From the NCBI GenBank assembly GCA_903833215.1, contig CAILEM010000160.1, positions 87,150 through 151,149 on the forward strand: 64,000 nucleotides of DNA. Reading direction: 5' to 3'. A program made the translations under genes and the position numbers. A model generated the notes under the pieces. The model was not told the DNA's origin. It saw nothing but the letters and a program-made list of their open reading frames with translations, and did no database searches. The stretch comes from an uncultured Armatimonadota bacterium (lineage in GTDB: Bacteria; Armatimonadota; Fimbriimonadia; Fimbriimonadales; Fimbriimonadaceae). Positions 29,561 to 37,663 of the stretch are shown one piece after another; the stretch's first letter is position 1; each line of letters begins with the position of its first letter.

Positions 29561-30241
29561 TCAACTCGGCTGGCATAATTCGCGAGCAAGACGGAACTCG
29601 TTGTTGAGCAATTGTTCGATGATGTGGCGGGCAGTCGCTGCAGTCTTCAAGGCGAAGGGGGGATACATATCGGGGTTGGTCCACATTGCGAAAACGGTAG
29701 AGGCTTCGATAAGGCCCCGCTCCAACTTTTCAAGGTCGGTCAATCTTGAGTCGTCTAGGATGTAACGCATTTCGTAGAACATATCGGCGTACCGGAAGTG
29801 GGACTCAGGGTCATCGTGGGCATACGATCCCGCAAGAAATAGGGAGTCTGGAGGCTCGGTACATCCTTGGTCTTCGATTTGCGTGGCATAGGCGGCTTGA
29901 CCGGCTTCACGTTCTGCTAACGCTTGTTCAATTTCCTGCGCAGTCATCCCGAATGCCCCTCCATCATCTCCAAATTTGTGGTCATCTTCTTCAGGCAAAT
30001 GATCATAGATGTCCTTTACCATCACTCGGGTCAAGGCGAGATTGCCTTCTGCGAGCATGCTAAGAGCACGGCGACAGTGGGATCCGGTGGCCTCATCGGT
30101 TTGTGAGTCCATCATTAATGTGATCAATCCTTGCGCGGCCTGACCACGATCATAGGCACCTCCATCGCTGCCAGGTGCCATGTGGGCTCTGGCTAGCAGC
30201 TTGGTTATGGCGGTGACTTCTACCGAGTGTTTTCTTGTCAT
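29561..30241 (-). CDS. Hypothetical acidic helical protein
   Basis: A 226-residue protein I do not recognise. It is acidic and mostly helical, with a histidine/aspartate-rich stretch HLPEEDDHKFGDDGG in the middle and no signal peptide, membrane helix or catalytic motif. The ATG at 30241 and codon use look normal, and the frame is uninterrupted, which supports a real gene. It lies 22 bp downstream of another hypothetical gene on the same strand and may be cotranscribed. No function can be proposed. Confidence 0.55.
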   Translation of the reverse strand: MTRKHSVEVTAITKLLARAHMAPGSDGGAYDRGQAAQGLITLMMDSQTDEATGSHCRRALSMLAEGNLALTRVMVKDIYDHLPEEDDHKFGDDGGAFGMTAQEIEQALAEREAGQAAYATQIEDQGCTEPPDSLFLAGSYAHDDPESHFRYADMFYEMRYILDDSRLTDLEKLERGLIEASTVFAMWTNPDMYPPFALKTAATARHIIEQLLNNEFRLARELCQPS

Positions 30242-30263
30242 TCGTAGAGACCTGCGACAACCT

Positions 30264-30602
30264 TCAATTGCGTGCCAACGCGCTATGGATTACTGCCCAG
30301 ACTTTGTGAAGTGCGTGAGCATAATCCTTATCCGGTAGAGCATCACATCTGCTCTTGAAGTTTGAGTAGTCGATCGCCTTGGCCTGTGCACTAAGTTGCA
30401 GAACAAACGTCTCCGAGGAAATCTCGATCCGGTACTCGTAGTCCGCAGAAGGCATTTGGATGATATCACTACCAGTCCACGGACCACTGGAGGCAAGGAA
30501 GGCCGCTAGATGTTCTCTGCGTCTGGCCCTAACCAGCATCATGCCCGGCTTATCTCGGTGGGCAACCGCACTGACCATTCCCGTTTCTGAAAAGATCCAC
30601 AT
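30264..30602 (-). CDS. Conserved hypothetical small protein (MWIF-type)
   Basis: A 112-residue protein starting M-W-I-F-S-E-T-G-M-V-S-A-V. It belongs to a widespread uncharacterised group recognised by this start and by LVRARRREHL near residue 25, followed by ADYEYRI and a C-terminal helix. No enzymatic motif is known to me. It lies between an orphan antitoxin-like gene and a hypothetical gene on the same strand. Confidence that it is a gene is good; function is unknown. Confidence 0.65.
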   Translation of the reverse strand: MWIFSETGMVSAVAHRDKPGMMLVRARRREHLAAFLASSGPWTGSDIIQMPSADYEYRIEISSETFVLQLSAQAKAIDYSNFKSRCDALPDKDYAHALHKVWAVIHSALARN

Positions 30603-30643
30603 GCATCAGCATGGCAGGATTTGGGTTTCGGCGCGGACAACAG

Positions 30644-30970
30644 TTAGTCCCAGTCAGCCCGGAGTTCTTGAATGTGCTTATGGGCTGCTTCCTTGCTTTC
30701 AAACCCTTTGGTTTCCATGATCCGAGTGAAAAACTCTTGTGGCGTGATTGGCTCCAAAGGCTTCCGTTCTGCGCGAGGTTTCCGCAAGAACTCCACCAAA
30801 TCGACCGTGACCTCGGGTTCTGCCTCGTCAGATTGATCTTGGGCAGCAAAGCCACTATTCCCCGCTGTGAACTTCTCTGGCTCTCTTTCTAAACGATGGA
30901 GCAGGCCAATCAGAATCTCCCTTCCCTCGGGCGTTAGGTTCTGATCCTGAATCTCAAGACTGATTCTCAC
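30644..30970 (-). CDS. Orphan antitoxin-like protein, paralogue of the PIN-cassette gene at 33603
   Basis: A 108-residue acidic protein nearly identical along its length to the product of 33603-33929: same MRISL start from GTG, same GREILIGLLHRLE, and same ending ELR-D/E-x-WD. The second copy precedes a PIN-domain toxin gene, so this one is read as an antitoxin or accessory protein that has lost its toxin. Directly downstream lies an unrelated hypothetical gene. The 30 bp upstream (ATATGACGCCG and TGTCCTCT) still match the 3' tail of the small gene that precedes the other copy, so the cassette was duplicated and then cut down. Confidence 0.7.
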   Translation of the reverse strand: MRISLEIQDQNLTPEGREILIGLLHRLEREPEKFTAGNSGFAAQDQSDEAEPEVTVDLVEFLRKPRAERKPLEPITPQEFFTRIMETKGFESKEAAHKHIQELRADWD

Positions 30971-31054
30971 GATTTATGTCCTCTGAGATAATATGACGCC
31001 GATTCGCCACGGTGTTGCTCCAACTCTGACTACGGGCGTTGACAATAGGCGTCG

Positions 31055-31535
31055 TCACATACTTGCCAAGAAGTCTTCAAGCGAGTCGTACGACTTGCCT
31101 GCGCCATACTCAATCCCAGAGGCAGCGTGGCCGTCTCGGTTTTCGCGGCTCAAGTGGCGAATCACGATTTCAACTGTGGTGAGTCCATCTGCCTCCGAAA
31201 AGGTGGCGGTTTCGGTACAAACGGCTTCAAGGATGACGGGGACGTTGTAGATATAGGATCGAACGAGTCGATTCGGCGCCTCTGAACTCTAGAGTCTGAC
31301 CGAAAGTGTCGAATACACCGTGCTCACCCATGTCCATCTTGTGTCGCTACACGCCGCCGATCTCATAGTCAGCGATGCACAGCGTCGTCTTTCCCATCCC
31401 GCAACCTAGCCATTTCGGCAGAATCTCGGGATCGGTGAAGCATTTGAAAACCATTTGTTGAGGGGCACGGAATTGGCGATTTAGCACTATCTCGGTGTCG
31501 CCGCGAAGCTCAAGTCTCAGTTTGAAATCAGCCAT
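31055..31535 (-). pseudogene. SRPBCC (AHSA1-type) domain protein, broken by TAG and a frameshift
   Basis: The frame starts MADFKLRLELRGDTEIVLNR at 31535, overlapping the end of the intact SRPBCC gene. It is stopped by TAG at 31347-31349 (codon 63), where the family has the Trp of G-G-V-W-R (TGG to TAG). Reading on, a frameshift near 31283 is needed to continue as EAPNRLVRSYIYN through VEIVIRHLS to a natural end at 31055. AHSA1-like domains bind hydrophobic ligands. In the intact operon this would have been a second SRPBCC protein after the ArsR regulator. Two independent lesions make a sequencing error unlikely. Confidence 0.8.
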
Positions 31536-32028
31536 TTTGCACCTTTTCCAAGTAGCTATCCAAGTTGTTGAACGTGCCACCCCAACCTTGGGTCATGCTT
31601 GGCCTGCCCGCTTCAAATGTCTTGAGCTGGACGGGGTCTGAGCCGACCGCCGATAGCTCAAGGCGAATGCGGGTACCGCCATGCTCGTCGGAAAAATGGG
31701 TTTTCGATAGGAGTTCGAGTGGCCAGTCGGGAGCCATGGGGTGACGTGTGATTCCGCATCCCTCATCGGAGAAGGAAACGTGGCAGATGATCATCTCCTG
31801 ATCGACGACATCGCGAAAGATCCATCGACCCCAGTGCGAAGTGTGGTTCGGCGGGACGATTTCATAGTGGTAGACGCCGCCCGGTCGAAAGTCCATGAAA
31901 TTCCTACCTGGCGTCATTCCCGCCGGTGAAAGCCAGTGTGCGAGGTGATTCGCTTGGGTGAAGGTTGCCCAAACGAGAGCCCGAGGGGCTTTGAAGGTGC
32001 GATCGAGCACAAAGGGCTCAAAGTTCAT
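31528..32028 (-). CDS. SRPBCC (AHSA1-type) domain protein
   Basis: Intact 166-residue START/Bet v1-like protein of the AHSA1 subgroup: R-T-F-K-A-P-R-A-L-V-W start, W-L-S-P-A-G-M segment, and W-G-G-T-F-N-N-L-D ending. These domains form a hydrophobic ligand cavity and are often encoded next to an ArsR-type repressor, as here. Its ATG overlaps the stop of the arsR-like gene (ATGA), showing translational coupling, and its 3' end overlaps the broken paralogue. Ligand unknown. Confidence 0.85.
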   Translation of the reverse strand: MNFEPFVLDRTFKAPRALVWATFTQANHLAHWLSPAGMTPGRNFMDFRPGGVYHYEIVPPNHTSHWGRWIFRDVVDQEMIICHVSFSDEGCGITRHPMAPDWPLELLSKTHFSDEHGGTRIRLELSAVGSDPVQLKTFEAGRPSMTQGWGGTFNNLDSYLEKVQNG

Positions 32029-32360
32029 TGCTGTTCTCCTGATTGAAGTTCTTGTAGGTAGGCATCCAGCCGATCAAAGCTGACCTCCCAATATTGGCGA
32101 TACTGCTCCACCCAGCTGTTGGCCTCGGCAAGGGGCTTGGCGTTGAGGCTTCGGGGACGCATTTGCCCCTTCCGGTCGGTCTCCACCAAGCCGGCTCTTT
32201 CCAGAACCTTCAGGTGCTTGATCACGGCCGGTTCCGAAATATCGAACGGCTTCGCGATCTCCCCGACCGGCATCGGCCCAAGGGCAAGCGCAGCCAAAAT
32301 TGCCCGCCGAGTCGGATCAGCGAGGGCAGAGAAGATAAGACTCAGTTTGTCGGAAGCCAT
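32025..32360 (-). CDS. ArsR-family winged-helix repressor
   Basis: A 111-residue ArsR-type regulator: FSALADPTRRAILAAL start, recognition helix region ISEPAVIKHLKVLERAGL, and wing with RKGQMRPRSL. No metal-binding cysteine motif is present, which is usual for the SRPBCC-linked ArsR branch. A 9-bp perfect inverted repeat just upstream of its ATG is the likely autoregulatory operator. First gene of an operon with one intact and one broken SRPBCC gene. Confidence 0.88.
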   Translation of the reverse strand: MASDKLSLIFSALADPTRRAILAALALGPMPVGEIAKPFDISEPAVIKHLKVLERAGLVETDRKGQMRPRSLNAKPLAEANSWVEQYRQYWEVSFDRLDAYLQELQSGEQQ

Positions 32361-32361
32361 A

Positions 32362-32395
32362 GATAACCATTCGATTATATAACTATATGGTTATC
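32362..32395. promoter_or_regulatory. Operator of the ArsR-like operon
   Basis: GATAACCAT and ATGGTTATC form a perfect 9-bp inverted repeat separated by 16 AT-rich bases, immediately upstream of the arsR-like start codon at 32360. AT-rich palindromes with an ATAACCAT arm are typical operators of the SRPBCC-linked ArsR regulators. Confidence 0.65.
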
Positions 32396-32588
32396 ATTCG
32401 TCAACGGGCTTGACGGGATTTTTTGGATTTTTGTCTTCGGGATTGAGGCGCCCAACCAAAGGGGAAGGAAGTGCGATGCCGTGATCGGTCGTTAGGCGTG
32501 GACAAGGCTCGATTTCATGGAGAAATGGCCCCACTTTGGCCCCTTCTGGTGTCGAATTGCAGTCTTGTCCTGTACTTTGATCACCACC

Positions 32589-33149
32589 ATGCCGAATCCG
32601 TTGCACCGTGTTCCTCGTGCCCTTACCCTGGCCATCACAATTGGAATCGCTGCATCGGGACAGGCACAGGTGAAGACTTGGCACAACATCGGTGAGATCG
32701 GTGGTCCGATTCTTTGGGTTGTTGGGTTGGGCTCGTCGCTTGTCCAAGACGGAAGCCAAGGCCTTGAGCATTCGGCCCGCACGCTGGACGGCATGATCGT
32801 CTCTGGTGGCTTGGCGGAGTTGATTCACTTTGCCGTGCCCGAGCGACGGCCGTATGGAACGACGTTGGATAGCTTTCCAAGCGGGCACACCACGTTGAGC
32901 TTTGCTGTAGCCGCCGCGCAGTCGCATTACCATCCCAAGCAAGCCCCGTTCTGGTACGCCGCGGCTGGTCTCATCGGGTACGCCCGGTTCGCCGGCCACG
33001 ACCACTACCTTCAAGACGTCCTCGTCGGCGCCGGACTCGGCTATGCGGGCGGACAACTCTCCGCGTCCAGCCGCCACGGCTGGATCGTGGCTCCCATGGT
33101 AGAAAACCGGCATGTGAGTCTGATGCTTGGCTTTTCGAAGACCCTTTAG
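32589..33149 (+). CDS. PAP2-family phosphatase-like protein
   Basis: A 186-residue PAP2 (type 2 phosphatidic acid phosphatase) protein. An export segment (residues 8-22) is followed by the family motifs: a variant first motif around PERRPYGT, PSGHT, and GHDHYLQDVL with the catalytic histidine. I take the ATG at 32589 because it opens into the signal segment; an in-frame ATG 72 bp upstream would add an unlikely leader. Such enzymes remove phosphate from lipid phosphates at the membrane or in the periplasm. A long reverse-strand frame over the same DNA is a shadow. Confidence 0.82.
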   Translation: MPNPLHRVPRALTLAITIGIAASGQAQVKTWHNIGEIGGPILWVVGLGSSLVQDGSQGLEHSARTLDGMIVSGGLAELIHFAVPERRPYGTTLDSFPSGHTTLSFAVAAAQSHYHPKQAPFWYAAAGLIGYARFAGHDHYLQDVLVGAGLGYAGGQLSASSRHGWIVAPMVENRHVSLMLGFSKTL

Positions 33150-33162
33150 GCTAAGAGGGCAG

Positions 33163-33612
33163 TTACTCCTTCAGTAAAGCCACCAGGTCATCCGCCGTGA
33201 GGATCGACAGGCCGAGTTTGCCCCACTTTTCGTCCTTTGTGAGAAACGCGCTGCAGTTTGCGGAAAGGCCAGTCGCCACATGAATGGCATCAGGTGATTT
33301 CAGTCCGAACTGGACACGAAGGTTGAGGGCATCTTCGATTAGTTCGAGATTTACGGGCCTCGTTTCGATAAAAGTCGATGGGGTCAGGAAACGCCTGATA
33401 CTTGCTTGTCTTCTCTCATCCTCATTCCGACGTGCATGGACAAGCGTCTCGAGAATGGTGATTTCGCTCGTGACGAAGACTAGCCTCCCGCCTTCCAAGG
33501 CGTCACTGATCTTCTCCTCGCTCTCGTCATCAGACAGGGTTCCCGGTGTGGTTAGGTCAAGTAAGCCATCGGCGTCGAGATAGATTCGCAAAGGGAACAC
33601 CTTCAATCCCAC
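33163..33612 (-). CDS. PIN-domain toxin (VapC-like)
   Basis: A 149-residue PIN-domain ribonuclease of VapC type. The first acidic residues are in YLDADGLLDL, a conserved Glu lies in TSEITILETL, the third acidic site is SPDAIHVATG, and the last is FLTKDEKW. VapC toxins cleave tRNA or rRNA and are neutralised by their antitoxin. The GTG start at 33612 overlaps the last codons of the upstream 108-residue gene (10 bp overlap), so translation is coupled. It is the third gene of a cassette with two small proteins; all four acidic sites are present, so it is probably active. Confidence 0.85.
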   Translation of the reverse strand: MGLKVFPLRIYLDADGLLDLTTPGTLSDDESEEKISDALEGGRLVFVTSEITILETLVHARRNEDERRQASIRRFLTPSTFIETRPVNLELIEDALNLRVQFGLKSPDAIHVATGLSANCSAFLTKDEKWGKLGLSILTADDLVALLKE

Positions 33613-33929
33613 TCGTCGCGGAGTTCTTGAATATGTTGGTGAGCCGCTTCCTTGCTTTCGAAGCCTTTTGTCTCGCGCATTGCAGCGAAGAACTCCTGCG
33701 GCGTGATTGGCTTCAAAGGCTTCCGTTCTGCGCGAGCTTTCCGCAAGAACTCCACCAAATCGACCGTGACCTCGGGTTCTGCCTCGTCAGATTGATCTTG
33801 GGAAGCAACGCCACTGTTTTCCGCAGTGAACTTCTCTGGCTCTTTTTCTAAACGATGGAGAAGGCCAATCAGAATCTCCCTTCCCTCGGGTGTTAAGTTC
33901 TGATCCTGAATGTCAAGACTGATTCTCAC
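33603..33929 (-). CDS. Probable antitoxin or accessory protein of the PIN cassette
   Basis: A 108-residue acidic protein from a GTG start, made mostly of helices with a charged centre (EAEPEVTVDLVEFLRK). It is a near-identical paralogue of the orphan at 30644. It overlaps the upstream 91-residue gene by 17 bp and the downstream PIN gene by 10 bp, the arrangement of an antitoxin-toxin operon. The fold is not a recognised VapB class, so the assignment as antitoxin or as a middle partner is positional. Confidence 0.7.
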   Translation of the reverse strand: MRISLDIQDQNLTPEGREILIGLLHRLEKEPEKFTAENSGVASQDQSDEAEPEVTVDLVEFLRKARAERKPLKPITPQEFFAAMRETKGFESKEAAHQHIQELRDEWD

Positions 33930-34188
33930 GGTTCATGTCCTCTCCGATATTATGACGCCGCGCCTCTTGGACTTCATCGCTGGCTCCTTTCCAAAAACCG
34001 TCTACAGGATGAGGACTACTTAAGAGCGCGCTTAGGATCGCGGGGCCGTTCCCACCGCTTTCGATGCTTGCTGAGGACTCTCTATAGAGAAGAATGACCT
34101 CTGCTGGACCCACGGGAACGTCTGACGGCAACTTGAGGGTCACCGTATGATCGGAGGCAACGTTCGCGTCAATTCTAAGTGCTTGCAC
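33913..34188 (-). CDS. Small AbrB/VapB-like first protein of the PIN cassette
   Basis: A 91-residue protein from a GTG start. The first 35 residues (MQALRIDANVASDHTVTLKL then PSDVPVGPAEV) form a small beta-rich unit of the kind seen at the start of VapB-like antitoxins in cyanobacteria and other phyla. The C-terminal half is disordered and charged, typical of a toxin-wrapping tail. As the first gene of a three-gene overlapping operon with a PIN toxin, it is the best candidate for the DNA-binding antitoxin. Confidence 0.6.
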   Translation of the reverse strand: MQALRIDANVASDHTVTLKLPSDVPVGPAEVILLYRESSASIESGGNGPAILSALLSSPHPVDGFWKGASDEVQEARRHNIGEDMNRENQS

Positions 34189-34349
34189 TGGAGTTAACTC
34201 ATTTTACAGCGAAAACTCAATTACCAAACGGTTCTCAATCACCCAGTTGGAACACGCCTGAAATCACGGTCCTGGCGAGATAAGGAAGTGCTGCGCCCCA
34301 TGAATTAATCCCTAAGGCATCGGCGCTTTGGTGGCGAATCAGCACGATC

Positions 34350-34448
34350 TTGGTAACGCCACGAAGATTGAGTTTCAGTTTGAAATCAGGTGTTTTGCAC
34401 CTTGGCCGGCCGTCGTCGAACCTTTTCAGTTGGACGGGATCTGAGCCT
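34350..34448 (-). pseudogene. Remnant of an SRPBCC gene pair junction
   Basis: CAGTTTGAAATCAGNNNTTTTGCACCTT here matches the start region of the broken SRPBCC gene at 31500-31550, and AGNTGGACGGGNTCTGAGCC matches the end part of the intact one at 31626-31646, with about 70 bp missing between the two blocks. So a second copy of the SRPBCC operon once stood upstream of this PIN cassette. Confidence 0.6.
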
Positions 34449-35550
34449 ATTGCCGAACGTTCCAGGTGAGCATGTCCTGAATCCCTTCGTTGGCTGAGTC
34501 CACAGAAAATGTCTCAGAGTCGTAGTTCTCTGGCAGCCACTCGATAAAGGATTCATATTCGTCGTCCGAGGGATCGTTTAGAACCCTCAGCATGTGCTCA
34601 TATCGTGCTGCGCCTCTGACATCCTCGGGAGGGCAGGCGCGCTCACCGGCAAGGCAACTTGGGACGTGTGGTTGCTCGGACACAACACGCTCCTCCAACT
34701 GGATCGTATGTTGCCAGTGATCTCCATAGTCATACACGTACTCGCAGGAGCCACCACCCATCATCAGAAGGTCATAGAACCCAACCTGAGTTTCGTCTTT
34801 GCCTTCATATTCATCGAACTTGTCATAAATAGCCTCGTACGCCATTCCGCCTGCCCGAAAAATATGTAAATGAGAATTGGACCAGCCAAATGCCCCCTGA
34901 ATGACCAAGTGGGCCTTATCCAATCTGAACGCTGAGGGAATCAGACTTCGACGCCAAATCGGAGGCTCGACACCTTGCAGCGTGACAAGAACCTGGCACA
35001 TATCAAGGTGCCATTGCCGTTGGATAAGTCGATTCTCCAATGGTTCGCCGATTATCTCGCCAAATGCCTTGATCGGATTCCAGGTTGGACCGCTGATACC
35101 GTGCGCAATCATGACATGAGCTGCTCGCTCGAGCGCCGCTGGATCGGTCAATACTGAACGCGACATCGAGAACCCAGCATCGCGTATTGCATGTACGAGA
35201 TGGGCACGCGCTTTTCGATCGGAGGTGCGGCAAATGAAGGGGTTTTCCATTGCCGTCAATAGGCCGTTCTCACTCTCTTCAGAGACGCCGTCGTCTTTCA
35301 GAGCATCCTTATAGGTGCGCAACAGTTCCGCGCTCAGGTTGGCAATTCGCTTCTTAGTGACGTACGCCGCCACCATCCCATAGCCAGTTGTTGGGGTGTA
35401 GAAAACCAGGCACTTACGCCGATTGAAGTTGAATACGTCGGCGTACCACGTCGATAGCGGAGTCAGGTCCTGACGCTCGGCAGGGATCTTGGTGGGCATC
35501 AAATCCATCGCCTGCAAGAGCTTGGTTGAACAGCAGATTTGTGATTCCAT
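34447..35550 (-). CDS. DUF6933 plus plasmid pRiA4b ORF-3-like protein
   Basis: A 367-residue protein with two parts. The N-terminal 150 residues (start M-E-S-Q-I-C-C-S-T-K-L-L, then FNRRKCLVFYTPTTGYGM) resemble DUF6933. The C-terminal part (about 180-345) is the pRiA4b ORF-3 domain (PF07929), with GVEPPIWRRSL, GWSNSHLHIF, YDYGDHWQH and CLAGERACPPEDV. Both families are uncharacterised and frequent in mobile and accessory DNA. It is a single intact gene, placed between a PIN cassette and a broken AbiE module. Confidence 0.8.
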   Translation of the reverse strand: MESQICCSTKLLQAMDLMPTKIPAERQDLTPLSTWYADVFNFNRRKCLVFYTPTTGYGMVAAYVTKKRIANLSAELLRTYKDALKDDGVSEESENGLLTAMENPFICRTSDRKARAHLVHAIRDAGFSMSRSVLTDPAALERAAHVMIAHGISGPTWNPIKAFGEIIGEPLENRLIQRQWHLDMCQVLVTLQGVEPPIWRRSLIPSAFRLDKAHLVIQGAFGWSNSHLHIFRAGGMAYEAIYDKFDEYEGKDETQVGFYDLLMMGGGSCEYVYDYGDHWQHTIQLEERVVSEQPHVPSCLAGERACPPEDVRGAARYEHMLRVLNDPSDDEYESFIEWLPENYDSETFSVDSANEGIQDMLTWNVRQ

Positions 35551-35583
35551 TTTGTCGTTGGCCCGCGAATCGGTTGTCTCGGA

Positions 35584-35841
35584 TTATGCCTTGAGGTGGG
35601 TGGACTGGACGACTATGGGCGCATCTCTGGAGCCGATCACGCCAAATCGACCGTGACCTCCGTCTAGAGCGACCAGCAACATGGCTCCCTTGAGTACAAA
35701 TGTCTGGACGTAACCGGAGGCTGCTAACCGCCTGAAGAAGCATTCGTAGTCGTATCGGAGCATGAGACGCTGTACGTCTTGGTATCCCTTGGAAGATCGG
35801 CGATACAACTGGAGTTGCCTCTTGACTTCGTCGGGGGGCAT
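35584..35841 (-). pseudogene. Truncated AbiEii nucleotidyltransferase toxin
   Basis: From the ATG at 35841 (MPPDEVKRQLQLY) the frame follows the N-terminus of AbiEii-family nucleotidyltransferases up to YVQTFVLKGAMLL. It then loses the catalytic T-R-D-L-D block, diverges and stops at 35584, with 85 of roughly 300 expected residues. It overlaps the 3' end of the AbiEi gene, the normal arrangement of the module. The toxin cannot be active. Confidence 0.8.
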
Positions 35842-36440
35842 GCCATTGCCTCGGCATACGGGCGGATCACATTCCACATCCGTGTCAAGGTCGCGAAGTG
35901 ATATAGCTCGTCAGATGTGATCAGATTGCGGCGGAGGGCATCTTTCAGCGCTTCGATCGCGACATCGGTGCCGACCTTGGTGCGAAACTTGAAGCAATCG
36001 ACGATCGTCTTGGCGATCCCCGTCACGTTAACCTTGACACCATCGATGAGATGGACCTCGGAGCCCGCGGCCAGAACCTTGGGCGCCATTCGTGTGACGA
36101 CCAAAGGCGCCGTATCGGAGATCGGGGCGCGATCCTTTAGACCGATGGCGACCCAAACTGCAGCCGGCAATTGCGTTCCGATCTGATGATATGCGAGAGC
36201 ACTCAGCAGGCAAATCGTGACCTTCGGATATCTGGCCGAAATCTCGACAAGGCTTTGTTGGGCTGAGAGATTGGAATCCGAAAGAGCATAGAGGCCACGG
36301 CCGATTTTCATGATTCGGCCCGACTTGGCAAGCCAGTATAGGTAATTGTGGCTAGCCCCAATCTCTGCGAGGTCACTGGCTCTGATCACGCCCCTATTCC
36401 GCGCAAGCTCTTGAACTCGTTCGATCATCGTCGACTCCAT
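35724..36440 (-). CDS. AbiEi-type antitoxin, orphaned
   Basis: A 238-residue AbiEi-family protein: N-terminal winged helix (about 10-65, with GVIRASDLAEIGASHNYLYW), then the AbiEi antitoxin domain with SALAYHQIGTQ, and a C-terminal part ending near W-N-V-I-R-P-Y-A-E-A-M. In relatives the protein ends about there; here it runs 40 residues further across the remains of the toxin gene. AbiEi proteins repress their own promoter and neutralise the AbiEii nucleotidyltransferase. Its partner is truncated, so only the antitoxin survives. Confidence 0.8.
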   Translation of the reverse strand: MESTMIERVQELARNRGVIRASDLAEIGASHNYLYWLAKSGRIMKIGRGLYALSDSNLSAQQSLVEISARYPKVTICLLSALAYHQIGTQLPAAVWVAIGLKDRAPISDTAPLVVTRMAPKVLAAGSEVHLIDGVKVNVTGIAKTIVDCFKFRTKVGTDVAIEALKDALRRNLITSDELYHFATLTRMWNVIRPYAEAMACPPTKSRGNSSCIADLPRDTKTYSVSCSDTTTNASSGG

Positions 36441-36673
36441 GTCAATATGTTACTTGAAGGAAGTCGGATGTTATCAATAACATTTGATCTTTCTCAAGTG
36501 GTCTCACCGTATGGAATGCAGAACGAACTCGGAACGGCCGTCGACATGATCGTCCGGGCCTACGTAGGGAATGGCGACGACCGGAGCGAACGCATGGTCC
36601 TCCATTCGTGCAGAACACACGACGAATCGTTCAGACATCGCAAATAGCCGCATCTTCTAAACTGCAGGCTCGG

Positions 36674-37663
36674 CTAGGTGAGCTTCTTTCTGTGCGCTTT
36701 GGCGTTTTGCGCCTTCCAAACCAAGTGCGGATGTTTCCTGAGGTTCCCAGCCAGTTCCGGGTCTTGAGGGAATAGGATATCAGGTTGGAGCTCGCCTGTA
36801 TCGAGAGCCATCACGAACTCTAGCTCTTCGCGGTCGAGCGTCAACATCGGCGAAAGGATCGCCTTTGCATTTTCCTTCATCGCTTCGACATCCAAAACGA
36901 CTTTGCGACTCAGCATTGGAATCAGGGCTGAACTTACTTCTTGCTCGCTAAGTGGATCGAGCCGGTCCGCCGAATAGGTGTGCAAAGGATGATTCAGTGA
37001 GCCGGAGTAGAAGACGAACAATCGTTTTTGGTGTTTGCCGGGCCACGGACCATCAGCAAGTGCTGGGAGAAAGGTCGTGTCGTAAACATCGCGTGCGGCA
37101 ACGCGATCAACAAGTGCGCAGAGTTTTCCAGCGATCAGTTCCTCGCGCGCGCAAAGCCGCGCTAGCGGACGGACGACTCCGTCAGGTTGCCATATTTGAC
37201 ATTCGATGGGTGCTACTAGTGGCACCCGATTTGTAAACGAGATGTCGATTTCGACGCGGTCGGGCGTGCCAAGGGAATTTGAGTAATTGAGAACGAAGCC
37301 GCCGCCCGCATGTTCGCCCTTTCTGAGAACGACCCCATATCCGAGACCTCCCGCCAAGCGTTGGAGTGCATCGAGTACCTTTGGCTTTTCGGTAAGCATC
37401 GTTTCTCGGTCGATTGCACCGATGTAGTTCAGGTCTATGTCGACAGAAAGGCGGCGAGGTGCCTCGGGCATGAGGTTGATTGCCGTTCCGCCTTTGAGCA
37501 GTACCTGAGAGCGAAGAAAGGGATGCTCAAAGATGAGTCCAAGCAATTCACCCAAACGGACGACCTTTTCCAAGGTCTCAGGCAGGAAGCCGGTCGCAAC
37601 ACCTGCCGCTAGATATCCTTCACGGCTAAGCCTCAACGTCTTCACCACCTCGGAGCAGCACAT
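36674..37663 (-). CDS. AbiEii/AbiGii-family nucleotidyltransferase toxin
   Basis: A 329-residue type IV toxin of the nucleotidyltransferase superfamily. The catalytic block is complete: LLKGGTAINL followed by RRLSVDIDLNYIG, a third acidic site in RVEIDISF, and a later AREELIAGKL lysine region. Related enzymes add nucleotides to tRNA acceptor stems and so stop translation. It overlaps the 3' end of the AbiEi gene by 38 bp, giving an intact two-gene module. Confidence 0.88.
   Translation of the reverse strand: MCCSEVVKTLRLSREGYLAAGVATGFLPETLEKVVRLGELLGLIFEHPFLRSQVLLKGGTAINLMPEAPRRLSVDIDLNYIGAIDRETMLTEKPKVLDALQRLAGGLGYGVVLRKGEHAGGGFVLNYSNSLGTPDRVEIDISFTNRVPLVAPIECQIWQPDGVVRPLARLCAREELIAGKLCALVDRVAARDVYDTTFLPALADGPWPGKHQKRLFVFYSGSLNHPLHTYSADRLDPLSEQEVSSALIPMLSRKVVLDVEAMKENAKAILSPMLTLDREELEFVMALDTGELQPDILFPQDPELAGNLRKHPHLVWKAQNAKAHRKKLT

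Noticed and set aside
32394..33113. Long reverse-strand frame over the PAP2 gene
   Set aside because: The forward frame has clear PAP2 motifs (PSGHT, GHDHYLQDVL); the reverse frame is low-complexity and has none.
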